64,000 nucleotides of DNA from Nocardia asteroides (lineage in GTDB: Bacteria > Actinomycetota > Actinomycetes > Mycobacteriales > Mycobacteriaceae), in assembly GCA_019930625.1 (NCBI GenBank), contig CP082844.1:5642001-5706000 (forward strand). The letters are read 5' to 3'. How positions within the stretch are numbered: the first letter of the stretch is position 1; each line of letters begins with the position of its first letter. Position numbers and translations under genes: made by a program. This document shows positions 45,445 through 57,700 of this stretch, in pieces. The notes beneath the pieces were generated by a model. It saw only the letters and a program-made list of their open reading frames with translations, did not search any database and had not been told where the DNA came from.

Positions 45445-47145
45445 GTGAGTGAATCACTGGAGGTCGATCCGGAGGACCTGCGGGCGCGCGGGGCAGCGCT
45501 GCGAGAAATCGGCGCCGAGGCCAGGCAGGTGGTGGAACGGCTGCGTGCCGCCCTCGCCGAGGAAGGCCGGTGGTGGGGTGAGGACGAGGCAGGCAAGGCG
45601 TTCGCGGAGACCTACGAACCGGATGCGCGGGATGCACTGATCGCGCTGCGGAACTTCGCCGACAACGTGTGTCGCTTCGGCAGCGACGTGGGGCGTGCCG
45701 CGGAAGCCTTCCACACCGCGGATGAGCAGGCGGGACGGCAGGTAGCACAGGCACTCCAGCCGACAGTCCCGCCCGGCGTCGGGACCGGCAGCGGTTCGTC
45801 CGCCGAACCAGGACGTGCACCGGACCCCATCGAGATCCGCCGCTCGCCCGAGCCGATCCCCAGCATCGTGTCGCGGGCGGTGACGCCGGAGTCGGTCGAC
45901 GCGCAGCCGGTGTCCGTGCCACCCAGCAGCGCTCCCTTTGCCGATGCGAGCACGGCACGCACCCCGAGTCCGGTCGGCGAAAGTCCGGGCCCGGGTCATG
46001 TCGGCACGCCGGGATCTCCGGTCGCGGCTGCCGCGAACAGCGGCGACCGCACCGTCGAGCAGCCCGGCAGCCGCCTCGCCGACCCTAGCCGGGCGCCCGG
46101 CGCTGCCCCGCCCGGTGCTCGGCAGTTCGACACCGCCGGCGACCGTCGGACGGCGGCGGAACCTGCTCGTGCCGTACCGAATACCACGGCAGCCCCTGCG
46201 CGCGGCACCCCGCGCCCGGCTGCCGTCAGCGCGCCGGTCGTCCAGCCTCCGACGCGGACGCCGTGGTCGGACGGTACGGCCTCAGCCGGTCCGCTCGGTG
46301 GACGTCCCACACCCGACCGCGCCGCGGGTAAGCCGTTCGCGGACAGAGTTTCCGCGCCACAGCGCCCACCCGGCAGGCAGCACGCCGACAGCGATCCCCC
46401 CCGGCGGCCGCGAAACCAGGGGAACACCGACAGCGCCCTGGAGCGGCTCGCCCGGGAACTGGCCGAGCGGCACGGCGTCGAGGTGGCCGGGTTCGACCTG
46501 CCCGTGACCGACGAGGCCGCCGTCCGGGAATTCGTGGCGGCGACCGATGCGGTCCTGACCAGATTTCCGGTGCTCGACGTGCGTTCCGTCGGCATCGGTG
46601 CGCTCGCGCCGCGCGAGATCGTGCGGATCGAGCAGCAATCGGCAGTGGGCACGCGGGAGCCGGTGAGCGCCTGGTCGGTGACCCTCAATATCACCCTGCT
46701 CGATGATCCGGCGCGGCTCGCCGCGGCGATTCGCGCGATTCACCGACCGGGATCGACTGTCGCACAAGCGGACACGCGGCCGGTCTATGCGACGACGGTC
46801 CGCGCGTTCGGGCGCGCCTTCGACCGCGCGGGCGGGCGACAAGCGCGTGCCGGTGCGCAGCGGGCGCTGATCGCAGAATATCTCCGAGACCGCGGCGAGC
46901 ACAGCCGCGCTGGTCTGGCCCCCGTGGTGCGTAGCTACCGGCGATGGCGGGATCAATTGAGCGGCGGCAGTTTCGACAAGGGGCGCTTCGATCCCGCCGC
47001 GGCACTGGCGGACGCGCTCACCGACGTCATGCTCAACGAGGACCGGGCCGCCGAACCGGCGAAGACGTTGTGCCGACTGCTCGTCGACACCGCACGCGGG
47101 TCGGCGACGCAGGATACGGCGCATGGGCAACGCGGCCCGCTGTGA
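45445..47145 (+). CDS. WXG100-headed T7SS-type protein
   Basis: A 566-residue protein. Residues 5-100 form a WXG100-like two-helix hairpin (EVDPEDLRARGAALREIGAE, turn EEGRWWGEDEAGKAFAETY, then RNFADNVCRFGSDVGRAAEA). About 230 residues of Pro/Ala/Ser-rich linker follow. The C-terminal 190 residues are globular (SALERLARELAERHGVEVAG, SVTLNITLLDDPARLAAAIR, PVVRSYRRWRDQLSGGSFDK, ALADALTDVMLNEDRAAEPA), of unknown function, in the position where related proteins carry an enzyme or toxin. GTG 45445 is chosen for its ggagg site. It is the first gene of the co-directional locus leading to the giant effector and is probably secreted with or for it. Confidence 0.75.
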   Translation: MSESLEVDPEDLRARGAALREIGAEARQVVERLRAALAEEGRWWGEDEAGKAFAETYEPDARDALIALRNFADNVCRFGSDVGRAAEAFHTADEQAGRQVAQALQPTVPPGVGTGSGSSAEPGRAPDPIEIRRSPEPIPSIVSRAVTPESVDAQPVSVPPSSAPFADASTARTPSPVGESPGPGHVGTPGSPVAAAANSGDRTVEQPGSRLADPSRAPGAAPPGARQFDTAGDRRTAAEPARAVPNTTAAPARGTPRPAAVSAPVVQPPTRTPWSDGTASAGPLGGRPTPDRAAGKPFADRVSAPQRPPGRQHADSDPPRRPRNQGNTDSALERLARELAERHGVEVAGFDLPVTDEAAVREFVAATDAVLTRFPVLDVRSVGIGALAPREIVRIEQQSAVGTREPVSAWSVTLNITLLDDPARLAAAIRAIHRPGSTVAQADTRPVYATTVRAFGRAFDRAGGRQARAGAQRALIAEYLRDRGEHSRAGLAPVVRSYRRWRDQLSGGSFDKGRFDPAAALADALTDVMLNEDRAAEPAKTLCRLLVDTARGSATQDTAHGQRGPL

Positions 47146-47178
47146 TGAATCCATGGAATCAACAGCGAAAGGTATCCG

Positions 47179-48651
47179 ATGCGGGATTCGAGAGCCGACG
47201 ATCCAGCGGGATCGGATGCGCCGGGAAACAAACTGCCGTACCAGGATTTCGAGGAGCCGCTCGACACGCGGCTGCTGCGGCTGGCCCGCCGGATCGGAGC
47301 GGAGATCTCCGCCGTGGCCGCGCCGGATTGGCGGTCGTGGGATGCGGTCTTCGCGCTGACCGTCGACGAGGCCGTGGCCAACGCCGCCTGCGTGGTCGAC
47401 GACCGAACGGTGCGAGTGGAGCTGCCGGAGTCGGTATCGGCGCTGGTGCGCCGACATCGGGAGTTGTCGGCGGGGCTGGATCGCGGGCCGTGGTGGCGGT
47501 TGCTGCTGTCGGCGACCGCCGACGGCGAGGTGGAATTCGACCTCGATTACGGTGACGAGCCGTTCCCGGACGGTGAAATGTTCGCGCCTGAGGCGTATCG
47601 CGCCGATCTGGTGAGGTACCCGAGGGCCCGGCTGCCGATTTGGCTGGCGGCCTACCTCGGCCACGGCGATCGGCAGACGCGCAGTCCACGCCGCGCCGTG
47701 GCGGAGGTTCGTGCCGATCACACGGCCGGGACGCGGCCGACGCCGATGACCAACGAACTGCCGGAGCTGCCGGTGCTGTGGGCGCGGTGGGCGGTGTTGT
47801 CGGCCGCGTTCGTGGCGGTCGGATCCGAGCGCGGACCGCGAATCCTGCCGTCGCTGGGCTGGTTCGAGAGCTCCAGGCGGGCCGGGTCGACGGTGTTCGT
47901 GCTGCCGGGCGACCGAGCCGTGTTGTCGGGCGGTGTGTGGCATTCTCCCGCCTTGAACGCGGTGTACAACGATGCTGCCGAGATGCCGAATTACTATGCT
48001 GGGGCGCCGGATTGGGTGGCCGATCCGGTGCTGAACCCGCGCGCGGCGACCGGGTTGCTCTCGTTCTGCTACTGGTGGGATACCGGGCAGTGGTATCGAG
48101 GTGAGTCCCCGCCGGCGGCGGGTTCGGGTTCGGCGATTCCCGGGGTGTGGACTACCGAGACGGTGATCGACATCGTGGCGAGTCTGCTGCCGGATCGGCC
48201 GCCCGCACCGGTGCGCACGGCGGCGGAGGCGTTGGTGTCCGCGGCGCAGGACGGTGTCGTGACGCGCGAACTGGTGGTAGATGTCTTCGGCGAGGCGGAC
48301 CGTTTCGACATAGATGCGGCGCTGTATCAGTTCTCGATCGCCGGATCGCTCACTCGGTCGGCACGGCAAGAGATCTCGGCGGCGGACGCGATTGCCCGCG
48401 TCCGCAGTTATATCACCGATCGGCAGCTGGATACGACGGGTTACCCACTCGCACAGTTGCGCGCCGATCGCATCAACGCGGGCTGGATGGTATACGTGCC
48501 CGTGCCGCGCGGGGAGATCGCGATCGGGCGCGCGATCTTCTATGTCGCGGATGACGGCGTGGTGGAACATTCCTCGTCGTCGACGCCGCCCGCGGCCTAC
48601 GCGGCCGGCTTCGAACAGCGGTATCTGCGGCGGCAGGGGGCGTCGGTCTGA
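47179..48651 (+). CDS. immunity-like protein with DUF600-type and Imm35-type parts
   Basis: A 490-residue cytoplasmic protein. Residues 50-160 (TVDEAVANAACVVDDRTVRV, GPWWRLLLSATADGEVEFDL, DYGDEPFPDGEMFAPEAYRA, DLVRYPRARLPIWLAAYLGH) fit the DUF600/immunity fold. The middle part is new to me. The C-terminus (AIARVRSYITDRQLDTTGYP, DRINAGWMVYVPVPRGEIAI, FYVADDGVVEHSSSSTPPAA) resembles immunity domains of the Imm35/YrhB sort. It lies 33 bases after the WXG gene and 108 before the giant effector gene, the usual place for an immunity gene. Two immunity-like domains in one protein suggest a poly-immunity protein (inference). Confidence 0.65.
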   Translation: MRDSRADDPAGSDAPGNKLPYQDFEEPLDTRLLRLARRIGAEISAVAAPDWRSWDAVFALTVDEAVANAACVVDDRTVRVELPESVSALVRRHRELSAGLDRGPWWRLLLSATADGEVEFDLDYGDEPFPDGEMFAPEAYRADLVRYPRARLPIWLAAYLGHGDRQTRSPRRAVAEVRADHTAGTRPTPMTNELPELPVLWARWAVLSAAFVAVGSERGPRILPSLGWFESSRRAGSTVFVLPGDRAVLSGGVWHSPALNAVYNDAAEMPNYYAGAPDWVADPVLNPRAATGLLSFCYWWDTGQWYRGESPPAAGSGSAIPGVWTTETVIDIVASLLPDRPPAPVRTAAEALVSAAQDGVVTRELVVDVFGEADRFDIDAALYQFSIAGSLTRSARQEISAADAIARVRSYITDRQLDTTGYPLAQLRADRINAGWMVYVPVPRGEIAIGRAIFYVADDGVVEHSSSSTPPAAYAAGFEQRYLRRQGASV

Positions 48652-48759
48652 GCTGGCCACGGCGCCAGGGTCAGCATTTCCAGTGGTGGGGATGTGTGGG
48701 CGCCGCCAGACCTCGGTGCGGTCTATCCTGCGGTTTCGATCGTGCTCCGCCGACCAGGG

Positions 48760-51700
48760 ATGGCTGCCGTGACGATGACGCCGCCGCAGCAATTTCTGGA
48801 CGATCTGCCGAATTGGTTGACCGACATCGTCTTCGGCAACGAGGTCCCCCAGATGCGTGGGGAGTCGGGCCGGCGGTCGAGCGCGGCGTGGGCGCAGGCG
48901 GGAACAGAGTACGACGATCTCGCGCGGCGGTTGCGCGATGTGGTCGCGGCATTGCCGGATGCGGTGCGTGGTGAGTTGGGGGACCGTATCGCCGCCAGCG
49001 CTGTCCCCATGTGTGAGGTCGCCGAGGATTCGGCGAAGTTCTGTCACAGCATGAGCCGCCATACCGATCGCAGTGCCGCCGACAGCGACAAAGAGGTGTA
49101 CGTGATGTACGCCTTCGGCGCGTTGACGTTGTATCAGCTTCTGCTGGCCGGTGGTGTGCACCCGATCCGGGGGTTGCACATCCTGACAGCCGCACGGGCG
49201 AAGCATCTGGCGGCGTTTCGGGCGTTTGTCGCCAGTCGACTGGGCGCGGGCGCGGCCGCGGCGGTCGAACGAGCGGGGCCGCTGCTCGCTCAGGTGGGTG
49301 GGTTCGCGATAGTCGCCGGTGGTGTCGATCTCGGGGTACAAGCCGGGCAGATTGCGGGGACCCTGGACGGTCATCGCGACAGCGTCGACTGGAATTCGGT
49401 TCTCCTCGCCACCGCGACGGGCGGCGGTTCCGCGCTGGGTGGAGTGCTGAGCGGGTACGCCGCGCACGCGGTCGTCTCCCGTGCCAACGCTCCAGTGCTG
49501 TTGGGGCGCGCCGTTGTCGGGGTGGTATCCGGGGTCTTCGGAGTCATTGGTGGCGCGTCGACCGCCGCGGCGCTGACCGGTGAGTTCCGGCTGTCGGCGT
49601 CGGCTCTGGTCAGTGGCGTGGCGCTCGGGATGGCCGGTGCCGGCCTGCACGCGCGGGCGCGCTCCGAACCGCCGCCTTCGCTGGCGAGCCACGAAAGAGC
49701 CGGACCACTCGCGGATCTCGGCGCGCGGCCGGACGCGCTCGGAACGCGCGAACTCCGTCCGGCGGACGCCGAACCGGTGCGCAGCTCGGCGGCCGATGAG
49801 TCCGGGATAGCTGTCGGACGTCCTCCGGATCCCGCCGAATCGGTAATCGCCGGTCACGGTGACAAGGACACCTCGCGCCCAGCAGCGGACGGCAGTGCTG
49901 TGGCGGACCGGGAAAGCGCCACGGCGTCGACGGAACCGGTCGGCGATCCGAATGCGACGTTGTATGAGCGAATCAACGCGCTGCGCGATCGCGAGTTCGC
50001 CGAGACCGAAGCCGCGGCCGCCGGTGCGGTGGCGGCGCCGGCGAATATCTCCGAGAGCATCGGTGGGCGCGCGTCCGAGACGCCGACCGTTCCCGGTGCC
50101 GAGCTCCCATCTCCGTCGCCGAGGGAAACCCCTGCGGGACAATCCAGTTCGAGCGTAGCCCCGACGGCTCCCGATACTGAGATCGCCGCGTCCGGGTCGG
50201 TGGACTCACCCGCGGGTCCGGACCTGCCGGGGACTCGGCACGACACGGAGTCCGTCGCTGACCTCGCGGCGGCCGATAGCATGGTACCGCAACGGGATCC
50301 CGCCGAGGTGGATCGACTCGTGGCGGAGCGCGACGATGCGCGCGCCGAACTCGCTACGCTGCTGGGGATATCGCCGCAGGAGCTGCGCTGGTGGGGGCAT
50401 GAACCGGTGGCCCGGGCCCTCGACGAGAACAACGCCTGGCAGGCGAAGCTGGCTGAGCAGAGCTCGTTTCGGGCAGAGCCCGGCGTACGGGAGCGCGAGC
50501 TGTCGAGCCTCGGCCAACGCATGGCCGTCAAGGTGCGAGCCGGCGTGGCGGAGGCGCGCGCGTTGGCGTCGGTGCTGCAGTGGGCGCAACAGTTCGAGCC
50601 GGCCGGGCAGCCGACGGGTCGCACGAACGGACAATGGCCGGCGGTGCGGGCCGCAGGTGTGGCCGAACGCGTCCCCGAAGTCGGACGCCTGTTGGACGGG
50701 GTGGAGCGGTACCGGGCCGCCGATGCCAGGGTCGCTGCCGTCGATCCGCGCGCTGCTGACGGAACATGGGATTCGGCTCATCCCCGATACCGTGCGCCCG
50801 ACCCCAGGGCAGAGGTAACGGGCACCGCGCCCGCCGGGGCCGGCGCCGCAGGCCTGAACCCGACCGGTCCGGGAGGTGCGGGGGCCGGTCGGGAAACCGC
50901 GGTCGGCGCAGCGCCGAGCCGCGACGAGACTGCGGCGCGGGCCGGAGCGGACGAATCGCTCGGCGCCGATCCGGTTGTGCCGGTGCCGGAGCAGATCCAG
51001 CAGCTCGGCGCCGCCGCGTCGGCGGAGGCGGTGTCGATGGTGCGGGCCGCGGATTTCGCGGTGCTGGGACAGGAGTCGACGCGAGCGGGCTCGGCGTTGG
51101 CGCGCTGGCTCGGGTTGTCGGATACCGAGTTCTATCGAATGAGCCCGACTCGCCTGCGTGCGGCGGTCGAGTTCCAGGTGGAGCGGGCGGAGCGGTTGCC
51201 GGAATGGGGGGAGCAGGCGCGCGCGTCCGCGGGTGAATTGATCGGCGATACGGTGCGCCGGGGCATGGCGGCCGATGCCGCGAACGGGGGTGGCCCGGTG
51301 AATCCGGCACAGACACTGCCGGCGGAACTGCTCAACAGATTGCAAGAGTGGGTGGGCGAGAACGCCGCACCGATGCAGCGGTGGATGGAGGTGCACGCCA
51401 CCCGCGACCGGCTGCTCGACACGCCGGCGTTGATGTTGCGCCTGGAGTCCGTTCCCGCGGATCCGGTGGCGGTGCGGGGCGAGGTCGTCCTGGATCCCGC
51501 GCTGAAGCCGGTGCGTGAGCTGCGGGATCTGGAAGCGGTCGAGACGCGGGTTGCGAGCCGGATGGCGGTGGGTGCACTGACGCCGGAGGCCGCTGCGGTG
51601 TTGGCCCGAAGTGGTTTGGCGCCAACGGTTCCGGCGGGTCCGATACCGATGTCCGTGGCGGGCACACCACCGTCCGGTGTGGCGCCCGCCACGGCCAGGG

Positions 51701-54700
51701 ACAGTTCCGGCAGCGACGGGACCGGCCCGTATTCGGCTCCGGAGCTATCAGGTACCCGACCGGCGAGCTCGTCGAGTTCGGCGGCACTCGGACGTCATCG
51801 CGCCGATGTGCGGACGAGCGAGGTGGATCCCGCGTGGGCGGCAGCGGTGGAGCAGGTGCGCGACGCTCGGCAGCGGGAGTTGGCGGAAACTGCTGCCGCG
51901 CAGACTGATTCCCGGGACACGTCGACCGCCCGGACCGATGTGGCGCCCTCGGCGAAACCATCGGGCTCGAGCGCGGCGGCGAATTCGGTCGACCCCGCGC
52001 CGGCGAGTTCCGCGGCATCCGAATCCAGCACCGGCCACGGCGATGCCGCGGGCCGGACGAGCAGTACTGAGTCGGCATCGGCTCATGGCGACGGTCACAC
52101 CGCGTCGCAGACCCCCACGCCGCCCGCGAAGGAGTCGACGACTCCATCGAGTGCCGTGATACTCGGTGCCGGCATGGCTGCCATAGATGACGATGAGTCC
52201 ACCGATCCGTCTGCGCCACTGGTGGGCTCAAAGTCGGCGACCACTCCGCTGGAGCCGGTGCCGGTGCCCGCCGTGGCATCGGACGACGCCGCGAACACCG
52301 TGCCACGAGTCGCGGTGAGCACGGGCGAAGTGCCGGGCGAACCGGCGGATCTGCGCCGCTCGCACGCCGAGGCGACGGCGCGCGCGGCCGAGCTGTTGGG
52401 GGTCGCACCCCAGGAATTGAGGTTGTGGGGCCGGGAACTGCTCGAGCAGGTGATCGACCGGTTCACGGCCTGGTCGAGCCCGTCGGGTGGTGACGGCTGG
52501 AATCAGCTGAGTCCGGCTGCACAGCAGGGACTTCGGCCAGAAGTCGGCGAGTTGTTCGGCCGGCAGTTGCGCGAAGTCGCGGAAGTGCATCGCCAGGCGG
52601 CGGCCGCGCTGGATTGGTTGCGCGCGGCCGAATTGGTGCCGGATGGCACGGCTGTCCCGGTCGAACAACGGCTGGCGGAACTGCGGCGGCTGGCTGATGC
52701 GCACGGCCCCTCGTCGCCGTTGCACGAAACCGTCGACGTTCTGGATCGCTATCTGACGCTCGATGACCGGGTAGCGGCCTTGCCGCCGGAGCCGTTGATG
52801 GAACAGGCCGCAGCCTCGGACGATGCCGCCAAGACCCTGCCGCGAGATGTGCCGACGGTGCATGACGAACCGGACGAACCTGACAGACCGGTCGACGTGC
52901 GGCAGTCGCATGCCGAGCTGGCGGCGCGGGCGGGCGAGTTGCTGCAGGTGGCGCCGCAGGAGCTGCGGTTGTGGGGCCGGGCACTGCTAGAGCGGGTGAT
53001 CGATCGGTTCGAGTTCTGGTCGAATCCGTCGGGGTCGGATGGGTGGAGCCAGCTCAGCCCGACGGAGCAGGCGGGGCTGGCGCAGGACCTTCCGACGCTG
53101 TTGGGTCGTTGGCTGCGCGACCTCGCCGAAGCACACCGTACGGCGGCGCCGGTGCTGGATTGGCTGCGCACGGCCGGACTGGAACCGGACGGCACGGCTG
53201 TTCCCGACGGCCGACGGCTGGCGGAACTGCGGCGGCTCGCTGCCGAGCAGGGGCCGTCGGCGCCATTGCACGAATTGGCCGACGTCCTCGACGGTTACCT
53301 GAAGATCGACGCTGAGGTCGCGGCCATGCCACCGGAACCGATACCGGCACCGGACCTTTCCGCCGATCGCTCGAATGACGTGCTGTCGCCGTCGGCCACG
53401 CCGACGAGTTCCGCCAGGCCACGTCAGTCACTCAGGGAGTCGTGGTGGTTCGCTTCCCCGCTGCGCGGGGAATGGATCGAGGTAGGACACACGCTCGGCG
53501 AACAGGCACGCACACTCGCCCGCGAGCACGGTGTCGAGGTCGATCACTGGGCATTGCGGTCCGATTCCCCAGAGCTGGCCCGGTTGCGTGCCGAACGTGC
53601 CGCGCGGACCGCGGGATTGGCTGAGCTGATCGGCATGCCGGCCGAGGAATTGACCCTGCGGCGGATCGACGAGGTACGTGCCGAGGCCGCGGCCGAGATC
53701 GAGGCCCGGTCCGCGACGCAGCCACCCGGAACGGCGGAGCGCGTGATCGACCTCGCCGAGGCGTGCTTGCTCATGGCCGCGCTGGCCGGTACCGCCGCCC
53801 GCTTCCACTGGTTGTCGTCCCGGGTGGGGGCAGCCGTCCCGGGCGGATCAGGAGACGACCAGCGCTGGCTGGCCCAGGTGATCAAGCTCGGTCCGGCCGA
53901 GCTGCACAGGCGCATGCAGGTGCTGGGCATCCCGACCCGTCCGGTGTGGTCGAGCCCGCCGGTGGCGTCGTCGATGCCACCGCGCGCGGTGTCCGCCCCT
54001 GGAACAGTGGATTCGCCTGGGCGGGTGGTGCGGCCGGACCGTCCGGGGCACCGTCCGGCTGCCGCCGGTGGACGCGGACGGCCGACTGTGGTGCATCGGC
54101 GGCCGAGCCCCTCGGACGCCCGGCCGGTGACCGCGCGAATCACACCGGGTCCCGGCCGACGGCGGCCACTGGCGCCGATCGCCGGAACCGGACTTTCCGG
54201 AACCCCGGACGGCGCGGGCGAGATTCGCCCACCGGATGTGCTGCCCGGCTCGAAACCGATCGATTGTGCGGTGCACACCTTCGGGTACCTGTCGCAGGAG
54301 AACCCGAACATCGCCGAGAACCTGGCCGGCGCCGCACCGACGCCCGATCCCGGGCTCGGGGGGACGGACGGTACGCAGCTGCTGAAGGCTTTGGGCGGCA
54401 AGCGCTGGGTCCAGTTCCGCACTTGGCTGAAGATCGTGGACCTACTCGACAACCTGGGGCCCGGCGCCGCCGCCTATGTGGTGATCGAGAGCAGGCGCGC
54501 CCGCCGTATCTCGGGCACCGGCCATGCGCGACTGGTGTTCCACGATCGGGCGCAACCTGGCGTGATCAAGTGGCGTGACCCACTGGTCGAGGGTGGCGCG
54601 AAGCAAGTGTTCGAGCCAGGAAAGTTCTTCCCCTCCGGCGACTTGCTGTTCGCCGTCGTCTACGGCGCCGACGGCGCCGTGTATTCGGTCCCCGAGGAGT

Positions 54701-57700
54701 CGACCGGAATCAGCGACCAGACGGGCTCGTCTCCGCGGCGCGCGGTCGCAGGCGTCGGCGACGCGAGGCACCCCGAGGGCGACCTGGGTGACCATGTGCG
54801 GTGGTTGCGCGCCGACGCGGCGGCCGAGCTCGAGCGGCAGGCGGTGCTTGCGCGGGACACGCTGTCCGATATCGATCTGACCCACGAGGTGCACGGTGTC
54901 TCGCTGGCTCGTTCGCGCGACCGGATCGAGCACATCGATGCCGTCGCCGCGGCGCTGGCCGAGGCGGCGGCGCAGCACCAGCGGGCGGCGGCCGAGCTCA
55001 CCGCGCGCATCGTCGAATGCCGAAGCATGGATGACGAAGCCGGCTATCAGGGACCAGGGCAGCTGCGGGACACTCGGATGCTGCGCGACGACGTCCGGAA
55101 TGTCCTGGCGTCCTTGTTGCGCCGAACGGATCGATCGGATGCCGAGGTGGCCAACGCGACGGCGTGGCTGCGTGAGCTCGACGCGGTCATCGACGCGGCC
55201 GCGGCCTACGAATACCGTGGCGACCTGCTCGAGATGTTCGAGAGAGAACTCGCGGACCTCGACCTGCGCGCGCGACTGATCCATACCACCCGGTCTGAAT
55301 TCGCTGCCGAGCCCACCACCGCCGACCCGGCACCCGACCTGCTACAGCGGCTGCGCGACGAGCACACGGCCTTCGACGACCGCCTGCATGGCATCGTGCA
55401 CCGCTACGTGGATCGAGGCCACGCCGACCCCGGGCGGCATGTGACACAAGCACGGCAGCAGGCCCGTTTCGACGCCGATGATCTGACCCAGTGGCTGCGG
55501 CAGTCCGCTCCATTCCGCCGATATCAGTTGTCGGACAGGGAATTCAGCGAGCTGCTGCGCCCGGATTCCGCAGCAAGGGCGCAGTGGCGACATGCCTTGA
55601 TCGCCCGGCGAGATCAGTTGATCCGATCAGTGCCGTACGAGCCGGAGCCGTTCGCGAGCGAGCACGACCGCATGCGCTCGATGGCGGAGGATCTGCGCCA
55701 CCGCGCGGACTTGCCGGCCGAATCCGCTGTGATGTTCGAGGATTTCGACGCTCGGTTTCTGGTGCTGAGCACACTCGAGGGTATCGACCGTGTCGAGCGT
55801 CGGGTCGAGCGCATCGACGCGCTGGGCGCTGTGTTGCGAGATCTGCGCTCATGGCTCGCCGCGGCCAGGGCACAGGGGCAGACCGCCGACATTCTGGCAG
55901 CCGAGTTCGATCGCATCGCCACCTCGGCCCATCGATTCGCTCGCTTGGCCGACGAGCAGTATCGGCTGCCGGAATCGGACGACGTCGTGTTCTCGTCGCT
56001 GGCCGCGATGCGTGGGTTCCACTATTGGCAGTTGCGGCCGGGCCGGCCGGAACACCAGCGCTTGAAACTCGACCTGGAACTGGTCCTCTCGGCGTTGATT
56101 TCGTTCGTGGGGCGAGAGGTTGAGCTCGACGAATCGGCGCGATTGGCGCAGCGCTATCGCGAGCGGTGGGATCACTCGGACCATGCCGCGAAGTGGCTGC
56201 GCACCCAACTGCGATCGGTCCTCGGACGGGCCGTCGATGGCGTCGACGGGGCCGTGCTGGCCGAGCTCGCGCAGCTGTGCCGGGACGGGACCGATCCGTT
56301 CTCCGATTCACTGCGCGATTACCTGCAGTCGATGTCGGCGCGCTGGTATCTGGATCTGCGCGCGATCGCCCGGCAAGCCGACCTGGCCGAGGAGCACCGC
56401 CGCTTGGATGCCGAGCTCGACCACGTCCTGCTCGGCGCGGTACGGCGGCTGCGTGGGGCGCGGTACGGCGACGATCGTGACTCCCGTCCGGTGGAGCGCA
56501 CGTTCACGCTGGGAAAACATTTGGCCGGCGTGCGGGACACCGCGGTGCGCACCCGCGCCGCCGCTGCCCGAGTCCTTGCCGCCAGCGGGCGAGCGGTGGG
56601 CGTCGACGCGGTGTGGCACGTCACGCCCGGTTCCGAGACGCTGCGGCGGTTGGACGGCCGTCTCGAGCGCGCGCGTACGCTCCTGGCCGAGCTGTGGCAG
56701 TGTGCCCCTGCCGCGGTGACCGGTGACCTGGTCGACCAGCGATATGCGGAGCTCGAATCGATCTCGAACAGCACCGCCGAGGCCGAAGCGATCGCGGAGA
56801 TCCGCGCAGTCGAGCCGGTGGTCGACGCCGCAAGGCAATTCCATCGGTACGACGCGTGGGCGCGGGCCATCGATGCCTTGGATGAGTCGATCAACGTGGC
56901 GCGCTGGGAGGAGGCGCACAGCGAAACAGCACCCGCGGACGATGCCGCGGCGCTGCGTCGGCGCGCGAGCCTGGCCGCATGGACAGCGTCGCTGATCCGC
57001 CGGGCCCACCTGCTCGATGACGCCGCGTCGGTTCGCGCGGCGGCCGTCGCCGCCGGGCGGACCGCCGAGGTCGAGTTGCGCAATAGCGACCTCGATCGGC
57101 TGCTGGATGCGGTGGCGGCGGAGATCGCCGAACGAGCGGCGCGGCTGGACGGACCGGTCGGCTCCACCCCGGACGGTTCCGCCGCGGACACGGAAGACAC
57201 ACCGCAGCCGTTGCCGCCGGACGCCCGGCGCGCGGTTGTTCGCAGCGTCGACCGGCAGCGCGCCGAGCTGCGCCGGCAACTCGATGACCTGCTCCGGCCG
57301 CTGGCCATCGATTCCGCCCAGCTGCTCGATATCGGCTCGCCGGTGTGGGCGCACTGGTCGGCACAGCACGGGCAGGCGCGCGATGACCTGATCAGGCTGC
57401 TGTGGCCCGAGGTCGAGCCCGGCCGGGTGGCGGACTGGTGGTTGCACCGGATGGTGCTGCATCGGCGGGAGCTGGGCGACATGCCTGCCGAACTCGCCGC
57501 GACGGCGCAGCGTTTCATCGAGTCCCACGCGGTGTCGGAGTTGCTCGACGCTATCGGACGAGCGGACCGATGGGCCCGCACGATCGAGACGGTGGAACAG
57601 GAGCTGACGTGGCGGTCCATCGAACGCCGTCGGCGGGCCGCAGCGGTGCGCGAGCTGCGCCGGGCCCCGGAAGGCCTGCGTTCACCAGGTGCGCCGGTGC

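Noticed and set aside
46282..50142. 1,286-codon open frame on the minus strand
   Set aside because: Arg/His/Pro-rich composition and exact overlap with three plus-strand genes of clear domain content; it is a high-GC shadow frame.
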